Positions 56,272-64,000 of a stretch of DNA of 64,000 nt are shown here, piece by piece. The first letter of the stretch is position 1; the number at the start of each line of letters is the position of its first letter. Below the pieces are notes generated by a model. It saw only the letters and a list, made by a program, of their open reading frames with translations, ran no database searches and was not told the origin of the DNA. The translations under genes were made by a program, and so were the position numbers. This DNA comes from Pseudoalteromonas lipolytica (lineage in GTDB: Bacteria > Pseudomonadota > Gammaproteobacteria > Enterobacterales > Alteromonadaceae), in NCBI RefSeq assembly GCF_001306915.1, contig NZ_LJTC01000014.1, positions 43,174 to 107,173 of the forward strand, in the 5' to 3' direction.

Positions 56272-56301
56272 ACAAATAAAAACGCGGCCTTGGCCGCGTT
56301 T
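56272..56301. terminator. Terminator hairpin, copy A
   Basis: AACGCGGCC / GGCCGCGTT is an 8-9 bp perfect stem with TT at its centre, A-rich on one side and TTT on the other. The 30-bp sequence is identical to the one at 58644-58673 and lies right after the large lipoprotein gene. Confidence 0.8.
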
Positions 56302-56313
56302 CAATATCTATAG

Positions 56314-58563
56314 TTATTGATTTAATGGTACTGCTGAATTAAATCGAATATAAGCTTTTAACTCTGGAGATTCTCCACTTCCACATATCTGTGTAAGATT
56401 TACAGCTAATTTTTGAATTTCATCATTAGAACTTTCTTCTAATTCAAATATTTCAAAATGTCCATAAAGCGTATTGCACCCTCTATGCATACCAGAAAGC
56501 TCTAATCCTGCTGCCGAATCATCTTGAAAAGGGTAGCGAGTGGCATTTAAATATTCGCCAACAGACAAGCTTGAATCACGAGGGGCTTTCAGGTTTATAT
56601 TCCAATAACTTTCATCATTATAAAAAGAGAACTGCAAATGGGATTGATCATTTGAATCACGAGATACAGAAAAATCCCCCGTTGTCAGCGTCTCTACTAC
56701 CTTCTCACCTTGGCTAACGTAATCACCTTCAATACCATCAATAAAAAGATATGTTCCTGAGTAAGGTAAGTACTGCAAAATTATCCTTTCTTTTGCAACA
56801 TCACCTAGATCATTAGTCATCACCACTTCAATGGTTATATCTGACTCAACTCCTTCTGGTAAGCTAAAACTTGTAGAAACTGCATTTTCGTCATCAAATT
56901 CTATACCAGCATTATATAAATCAACCCACTTATAAGATTGAGCTTGGCCTTCATTGAAAGTACTACCTACAACACTCAGCGTAGGATAATGATTGTCTTG
57001 ATAAAAATAGCTAGAACTTGTTAGATTAGGAATAATACTATCAGTAGTTTTTATATCCAAATCTATCCAGCTATACTCTTGTCCTGTAATACTTGTAATA
57101 CCCGAAACATGTAACTCATAGTTTGTATCAGCTTTTAATGGCTGTTCTGGATAAATATTAATTAATGCACCATTAACCTCAACTCTAGCTGGAATATTAA
57201 TATACTTATACCCTAATGGAGTTTGAAAATATGCACTGGCAGAGGTATCAGCAGCTACAGGTCTTGAAAAAATTAACGTTACTGGACCATCTAACTGAAC
57301 AGAATTATTATTAACACTTCCAGTATCAAGCACATGCTCAAAGTTATCTGCCCGAAATGTTTTGATATTGTTAAATATATTAAACGAAGACATAGCTGAA
57401 ACGAGGTAGCTGGACCAATAAATTTGACGCTGCTCTTCACTATAGCTAACGTTTAGCTTTTCAGAATCTGAAACAAAATTACTAGCAAGTTGAACTGACT
57501 CTTTTGCTGAGCTAATTTTGATAGAGCCTTTATGCGGATACTCCATAAAGTACCCATACCATGCATCTTCTTGAGAGAAACTATACTCACCATTTAAATT
57601 TGTATCATTAACAGTACCATTGATATCTATAGTGTAAGTCGCTGTATTAAAGTCGATTACTTTTTCAATGTTCAATTCTTTAATATTGACGTAATAAAAA
57701 GCTTCTTCGTAGCTAAATGGCTTTAAAGATATACCTTGGAGTTTTTCATCTGCTGCTATAGCTATAGTTCGAACGCTAGGTGAATATGAAAAGTGAGTAG
57801 AGTAGCTTCCCTTAAACGTCATCAACTCATTATATGAGTAAACACTTTCCAGTATTTCAATATCACTGTTGTTGACGTTAAACTCAATAATACCGTTTTG
57901 CAGGTCAGCCTCTAAAATCGTAACTACTCTGAGACCACTTAAGGTATTCCGGTAATAATCAGAACAATCCTGGAAAGATTCCTGTAATACATCCCCTACA
58001 GAAATAGTGCTAGAATCATCATTATCCAAATATGAAAGAGTATATAACCCTCCATTTTCACATACTTTATCGAGGTCGATATTTTTTCGTTCAAGCTTTG
58101 CTAACAAGTGATTACTAATAGTTTGTGCTTCATCGAGAAGTACGTTTTGCAATAGCAAAACTGTTTTAGCTGCATCTAAAGGTTGTTTCCAAACATTAAT
58201 GCGATGCTTTACATTAATTGTATGCTCAGCCTTAAATTCTTTACCTTCATAGTATACGTATAACCTGTATTTAAAAGCAGTATCTTCAACCACATCTAAT
58301 GATTCTACTTTTAATATCGCCTTATCACTTACTATGCTGTTTTCTGAATCAAGCCATTGAAATGAGACATCAGTATCACTTTTGTTTATATTTGCTTGCA
58401 GCGTAAACCCGTCATCCTCCGATACACTTACAGGGCCATCTATTGAAACTGTTAATGGCTGCTCATTGGGAGCGTCTGAGTCACTTCCACCACCGCCACA
58501 TCCAACCATCATTAAAGCAGCGACTAGAAGCGCTCCAAAATTCCTTTTTAACTTGTAACTCAC
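56314..58563 (-). CDS. Large lipoprotein with Ig-like domains
   Basis: This protein of about 749 aa begins at GTG 58563, preceded by AAGGTGA (GTG 58572 is the alternative). The lipobox VGCGGGG gives a lipidated Cys at about 22, followed by a Gly/Ser/Asp linker. A PKD/Ig-like strand region starts PLTVSIDGPVSVSEDDGF. A SbsA-type Ig-like domain (about 430-515) has GPVTLIFSRPVAAD and ADTNYELHVSGITS. The rest is unrecognised. It is more AT-rich than its neighbours and is flanked by identical terminators, suggesting recent gain. The function is unknown, perhaps adhesion or surface recognition. Confidence 0.75.
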   Translation of the reverse strand: MSYKLKRNFGALLVAALMMVGCGGGGSDSDAPNEQPLTVSIDGPVSVSEDDGFTLQANINKSDTDVSFQWLDSENSIVSDKAILKVESLDVVEDTAFKYRLYVYYEGKEFKAEHTINVKHRINVWKQPLDAAKTVLLLQNVLLDEAQTISNHLLAKLERKNIDLDKVCENGGLYTLSYLDNDDSSTISVGDVLQESFQDCSDYYRNTLSGLRVVTILEADLQNGIIEFNVNNSDIEILESVYSYNELMTFKGSYSTHFSYSPSVRTIAIAADEKLQGISLKPFSYEEAFYYVNIKELNIEKVIDFNTATYTIDINGTVNDTNLNGEYSFSQEDAWYGYFMEYPHKGSIKISSAKESVQLASNFVSDSEKLNVSYSEEQRQIYWSSYLVSAMSSFNIFNNIKTFRADNFEHVLDTGSVNNNSVQLDGPVTLIFSRPVAADTSASAYFQTPLGYKYINIPARVEVNGALINIYPEQPLKADTNYELHVSGITSITGQEYSWIDLDIKTTDSIIPNLTSSSYFYQDNHYPTLSVVGSTFNEGQAQSYKWVDLYNAGIEFDDENAVSTSFSLPEGVESDITIEVVMTNDLGDVAKERIILQYLPYSGTYLFIDGIEGDYVSQGEKVVETLTTGDFSVSRDSNDQSHLQFSFYNDESYWNINLKAPRDSSLSVGEYLNATRYPFQDDSAAGLELSGMHRGCNTLYGHFEIFELEESSNDEIQKLAVNLTQICGSGESPELKAYIRFNSAVPLNQ

Positions 58564-58643
58564 GCAATTCACCTTACTTTTATTGTTTGTAGATTGTAGA
58601 TTGTACCCATAAAACTAAATATTGTAATTTTAATTAATGCACC

Positions 58644-58673
58644 ACAAATAAAAACGCGGCCTTGGCCGCGTTT
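58644..58673. terminator. Terminator hairpin after leuD, copy B
   Basis: This is the same 30-bp sequence as at 56272-56301, with stem AACGCGGCC / GGCCGCGTT. It lies 21 bp after the leuD stop and ends the leu operon. Confidence 0.85.
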
Positions 58674-58694
58674 AGGTTCACATGGAAAAACAGG

Positions 58695-59294
58695 TTATTG
58701 CCAAGGGCGTTCTGCTGCAAGTTGCTGCTCAAAGGCATCAATTTGGCTGTTAAGTGTTTCAGTCACACCGATAAAGTCCAAGCCACTTAATAAACGCTCT
58801 TTGATGTCATGGCGAATATCAAAGTGAATAGTGTCAAACTTATCGCTACGAAGTTGTTGGTTTTCTAAATCAACTTCGATATTAATATCATCATGCTGTT
58901 CACTCAGTACAAATAATTGCTCAAGTGTTTCTGCAGGTAATGCGATAGCAAGCATTTGGTTATTGCCGCAGTTGTTAAAGAAAATATCAGCAAAGCTTTC
59001 CGCTAAGATCACTTCAAAACCATATTGCTTTAATGCCCATGGCGCGTGCTCACGCGATGAACCACAACCAAAGTTGTCGCGAGTTAAAAGAATTTGCGCA
59101 CCTTGGTAACAAGGGCGATTCAAAATAAACTCAGGGTTTGGCTCGCCGTTATCTAAATAACGCCAATCGTAAAAAAGTGCCGCATCAAAACCATCACGGC
59201 TGGTCGACGTTAAAAATTGCTTTGGAATTATTTGGTCAGTATCAACATTGTTTTTATCTAACGGGGCCATTAAGCCACTAAAAAATACACTCAT
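58695..59294 (-). CDS. leuD: 3-isopropylmalate dehydratase small subunit
   Basis: LeuD forms the isomerase with LeuC, converting 2- to 3-isopropylmalate. This 199-aa protein has MAPLDKNNVDTDQIIPKQFL, DNFGCGSSREHAPWAL and FFNNCGNNQMLAIAL, the swivelling-domain motifs. Its start overlaps the leuC stop (TAATG). It is the last gene of leuABCD. Confidence 0.97.
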   Translation of the reverse strand: MSVFFSGLMAPLDKNNVDTDQIIPKQFLTSTSRDGFDAALFYDWRYLDNGEPNPEFILNRPCYQGAQILLTRDNFGCGSSREHAPWALKQYGFEVILAESFADIFFNNCGNNQMLAIALPAETLEQLFVLSEQHDDINIEVDLENQQLRSDKFDTIHFDIRHDIKERLLSGLDFIGVTETLNSQIDAFEQQLAAERPWQ

Positions 59295-60694
59295 TAGGCT
59301 TCTCCTCTGATATCAACAAAACGACCATGAATTGCCGCTGCCGCAGCCATTGCAGGGCTCACTAAGTGAGTGCGGCCACCGCGACCTTGGCGACCTTCAA
59401 AGTTACGATTAGAGGTCGACGCACAGCGTTTACCTGCTTCTAATCTGTCGTCATTCATTGCTAAGCACATTGAACAACCTGGCTCACGCCATTCAAAGCC
59501 AGCTGCTTTGAAGATATCTGCAAGGCCTTCGTCTTCGGCTTGTTTTTTAACAAGACCTGAGCCTGGAACAATCAGCGCTTCAACACCCGCTGCAACCTGC
59601 TTACCTTCAACAATTTGCGCAGCAGCACGTAAATCTTCAATTCGGCTATTTGTACATGAGCCAATAAATACGGTATCAACAGTTGCTGAAGACAATTTAT
59701 CACCGGCTTTTAAACCCATATATTTTAGTGCGCTGCGGATTGCATCAGCCTTGATTAGGTCTGGTTCTTGCTCAGGATCAGGAATGAATTCATCTACGCC
59801 AATCACTTGCTCAGGGCTGGTACCCCACGTAATTTGCGGTTGAATATCAGCAGCCTCTAATTCAACAACATGATCAAACTCTGCGCCTTCATCAGTTTTT
59901 AGTGTTTGCCAGTAGGCAACGGCACTATCAAAGTCAGCACCTTGTGGTGCAAATGGGCGACCTTTTAAATAATCATAAGTTGTTTGATCTGGTGCGATTA
60001 AACCCGCTTTTGCGCCCATTTCAATACTCATATTACAAAGCGTCATACGCGCTTCCATAGACAGCGCTTCGATCCCTTCACCACAAAACTCAGCAACATA
60101 GCCAGTACCACCCGCAGTGCCTAATTTACCGATCACTGCCATGATTAAATCTTTGGCAGTAACGGTTGGACGTAGGCGACCATTTATTTGAATTTTTAAT
60201 GACTTGGCTTTTTTCTGCTGCAGTGTTTGAGTGGCTAGAACATGCTCAACTTCTGAAGTACCAATACCGTGCGCTAGTGCACCAAATGCACCATGGGTAG
60301 AGGTATGGCTGTCACCACACACTATGGTTGTGCCCGGTAAGGTAATGCCCTGTTCAGGCCCCATTACATGCACAATACCTTGATTAATCGAATTTAAATC
60401 ATAAAGTTGAATACCAAACTCTTTACAGTTTGCATCCAGTGCCATTAATTGATTTTTTGACACTTCACTCGCAGCATCTAATGAGCGACTTTTTGTTGAA
60501 ACATTATGGTCCATAGTCGCAAAGGTTTTTTCTGGGCAACGTACTTTGCGGTTTTTCTCACGTAAACCCGCAAAGGCTTGCGGCGATGTAACTTCATGAA
60601 CTAGGTGACGGTCGATATAAAGTAAATCGGTTTGATCATTTATGCTGGCGACTACATGAGCTTGCCAAATTTTATCGTATAAGGTTTGGGCCAC
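59294..60694 (-). CDS. leuC: 3-isopropylmalate dehydratase large subunit
   Basis: LeuC is the [4Fe-4S] subunit of isopropylmalate isomerase. The cluster cysteines are seen in [11 protein letters not shown] and in [11 protein letters not shown]. The N-terminal block [16 protein letters not shown] and [24 protein letters not shown] motif ([14 protein letters not shown]) are typical of the aconitase family. Length is 466 aa. The 57-bp gap from leuB holds a short inverted repeat, CGCTGAG / CTCAGCG. Confidence 0.97.
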   Translation of the reverse strand: MAQTLYDKIWQAHVVASINDQTDLLYIDRHLVHEVTSPQAFAGLREKNRKVRCPEKTFATMDHNVSTKSRSLDAASEVSKNQLMALDANCKEFGIQLYDLNSINQGIVHVMGPEQGITLPGTTIVCGDSHTSTHGAFGALAHGIGTSEVEHVLATQTLQQKKAKSLKIQINGRLRPTVTAKDLIMAVIGKLGTAGGTGYVAEFCGEGIEALSMEARMTLCNMSIEMGAKAGLIAPDQTTYDYLKGRPFAPQGADFDSAVAYWQTLKTDEGAEFDHVVELEAADIQPQITWGTSPEQVIGVDEFIPDPEQEPDLIKADAIRSALKYMGLKAGDKLSSATVDTVFIGSCTNSRIEDLRAAAQIVEGKQVAAGVEALIVPGSGLVKKQAEDEGLADIFKAAGFEWREPGCSMCLAMNDDRLEAGKRCASTSNRNFEGRQGRGGRTHLVSPAMAAAAAIHGRFVDIRGEA

Positions 60695-60751
60695 TTGCTA
60701 TTCCCTCATTTTAGTTACGCTGAGTGACGAGCTCAGCGCAAACAATTTTAA

Positions 60752-63372
<2,621 letters not shown>

Positions 63373-63408
63373 AAACTGTCCTCGTTCCCAATGACCCATT
63401 AGCGAGAT

Positions 63409-63438
63409 AAAAAAAACCCCGCGGTTGCGGGGTTTTTT
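63409..63438 (-). terminator. Leucine attenuator (intrinsic terminator before leuA)
   Basis: On the minus strand CCCCGC-AACC-GCGGGG is followed by eight T. It lies between the leader peptide and leuA, 30 bp past the leader stop. The 5' arm CCCCGC can also pair with GCGGGG at the end of the leader (63472-63467). Confidence 0.92.
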
Positions 63439-63461
63439 AATGTTCTACAAATGCAAATACA

Positions 63462-63530
63462 CTAAGCCCCGCTCACTGATTTAAGCAGTAAGAGGTTTAG
63501 TTTTAATGTAATTGAATGTGTAATTTGCAT
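63462..63530 (-). CDS. leuL: leu operon leader peptide
   Basis: The 22-codon frame starts MQITHSITLKLN, then has four Leu codons in a row (CTC TTA CTG CTT), then KSVSGA and TAG. With TTA and CTA just before, six of 22 residues are Leu, using five different codons. Together with the following terminator it is a transcription-attenuation leader sensing charged tRNA-Leu. The Shine-Dalgarno is weak (TTAAG). Confidence 0.92.
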   Translation of the reverse strand: MQITHSITLKLNLLLLKSVSGA

Positions 63531-63563
63531 CTTAATTTACTAAATGTGTGTTCAGTGGCTGTA

Positions 63564-63592
63564 TTTTTAACATTCAAAAAACCAGCTTGCAA
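63564..63592 (-). promoter_or_regulatory. Possible sigma-70 promoter of the leu operon
   Basis: TTGCAA (-35) and TAAAAA (-10) are separated by 17 bp on the minus strand, upstream of the leader. The -10 is a poor match. The remaining region 63593-63823 has no gene that I can see; it is AT-rich. Confidence 0.4.
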
Positions 63593-63823
63593 GCATAATT
63601 TTTCCACAAAATCGATTTTTAAATCGCGTTAATAGAATTAAAAATCCATAAAATCACGCTTTAAAGGTTAATTAAACCCAATTGAATGCATTGAACGTTT
63701 AAAGTTTCGGAAGGTAAAGCTTCTATTGCTTAGATTAACTTTTAAATGTGATAGTTATCACATACACATAAAGTAACAGTACGAGGAAAAAATCTAATTA
63801 TTTAGTGAGGTGCTCTAAAAACA

Positions 63824-64000
63824 TCATTGATTCTCACGCCACTGCGCTTGACCAGAGCCAAGCTCATGTAATACACGACCTGTGAACCCTGCTGAAGGTG
63901 TATTTGATAGCCACACTTTTATTTCACCGGTCTCACCCATACCAATAATTAAATAGGGTTTTACATCGTTAAAAACTTTACCTGTGTGAGCTAATTTATA
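63824..64000 (-). CDS. C-terminal part of an unidentified gene running off the window
   Basis: An open frame of 58 codons enters from the right edge and stops at TGA (63824-63826). It contains KVFNDVKPYLIIGMGETGEIKV-like sequence (YLIIGMGETGEIKVW), then NTPSAGFTGRVLHELG and QWRENQ. It is soluble in character. I do not recognise the family from this fragment. Confidence 0.6.
   Translation of the reverse strand, partial: YKLAHTGKVFNDVKPYLIIGMGETGEIKVWLSNTPSAGFTGRVLHELGSGQAQWRENQ

Overview
The window reads as ordinary chromosome of a marine gammaproteobacterium of the Alteromonadales, most likely Pseudoalteromonas or a close relative. This rests on gene content and neighbourhoods: bioH/comF/nfuA, a GH97 alpha-glucosidase, speA/speE, a cox/cta block with CtaG and SURF1, norR-nnrS-hmp, and leuABCD behind a leucine leader. 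Composition is moderately AT-rich. I see no rRNA, tRNA, CRISPR, prophage or transposase gene.

Layout. 1-6240: end of a ChrA-like transporter, a YbdG-type mechanosensitive channel, two tandem acyltransferases, and divergent speA and speE. 6242-9747: a chemoreceptor downstream of a cupredoxin-like protein and an outer-membrane barrel. 9907-19497: periplasmic GH97 alpha-glucosidase, ompR-envZ, greB, a small secreted protein, a CBS-domain protein, tex, and a two-gene unit with a SprA-like metalloprotease. 19599-27285: bioH/comF, a secreted M14 peptidase, a hairpin-rich repeat element, nfuA, a DinF-like MATE pump and a secreted polysaccharide deacetylase. 27272-35392: a complete secondary chemotaxis operon (STAS, CheY, CheA, CheW, soluble PAS receptor, CheR, CheD, CheB). 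35557-43729: cytochrome c oxidase subunits and maturation factors (SURF1, CtaA, CyoE, SCO, CtaG). 44167-55137: lexA with two SOS boxes, several small genes, endonuclease I, the nitric-oxide unit norR/nnrS/hmp, a LysR/FMN-reductase pair, and TerB and secreted proteins. 55231-58563: an SRPBCC membrane protein and a large lipoprotein, the latter bracketed by two identical terminators. 58695-63592: leuABCD with leader peptide and attenuator. 63824-64000: end of an unidentified gene.

How the genes work together. The NO unit looks self-contained: NorR, two GT-N7-AC sites beside its start codon, a -24/-12 promoter facing nnrS, and nnrS-hmp in one transcript. The leu operon shows a readable attenuation switch: consecutive Leu codons, then a GCGGGG block that can either pair with the 5' arm of the terminator or be covered by the ribosome. 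The oxidase block contains nearly every factor for haem a and CuA assembly, plus an extra thioredoxin-like protein with a CX3C pair. The chemotaxis operon encodes a soluble receptor ending in a WxxF-type tail likely to tether CheR or CheD.

Most of the window is core genome. No clearly new multi-gene system is evident. The points most worth pursuing are the repeat element at 23795-24062, the terminator-bracketed lipoprotein at 56302-58643, the CX3C protein in the cox block, the palindromes upstream of coxB, and the cupredoxin/porin/receptor group. Start sites were judged by eye from Shine-Dalgarno sequences and family alignments from memory; no searches were run.
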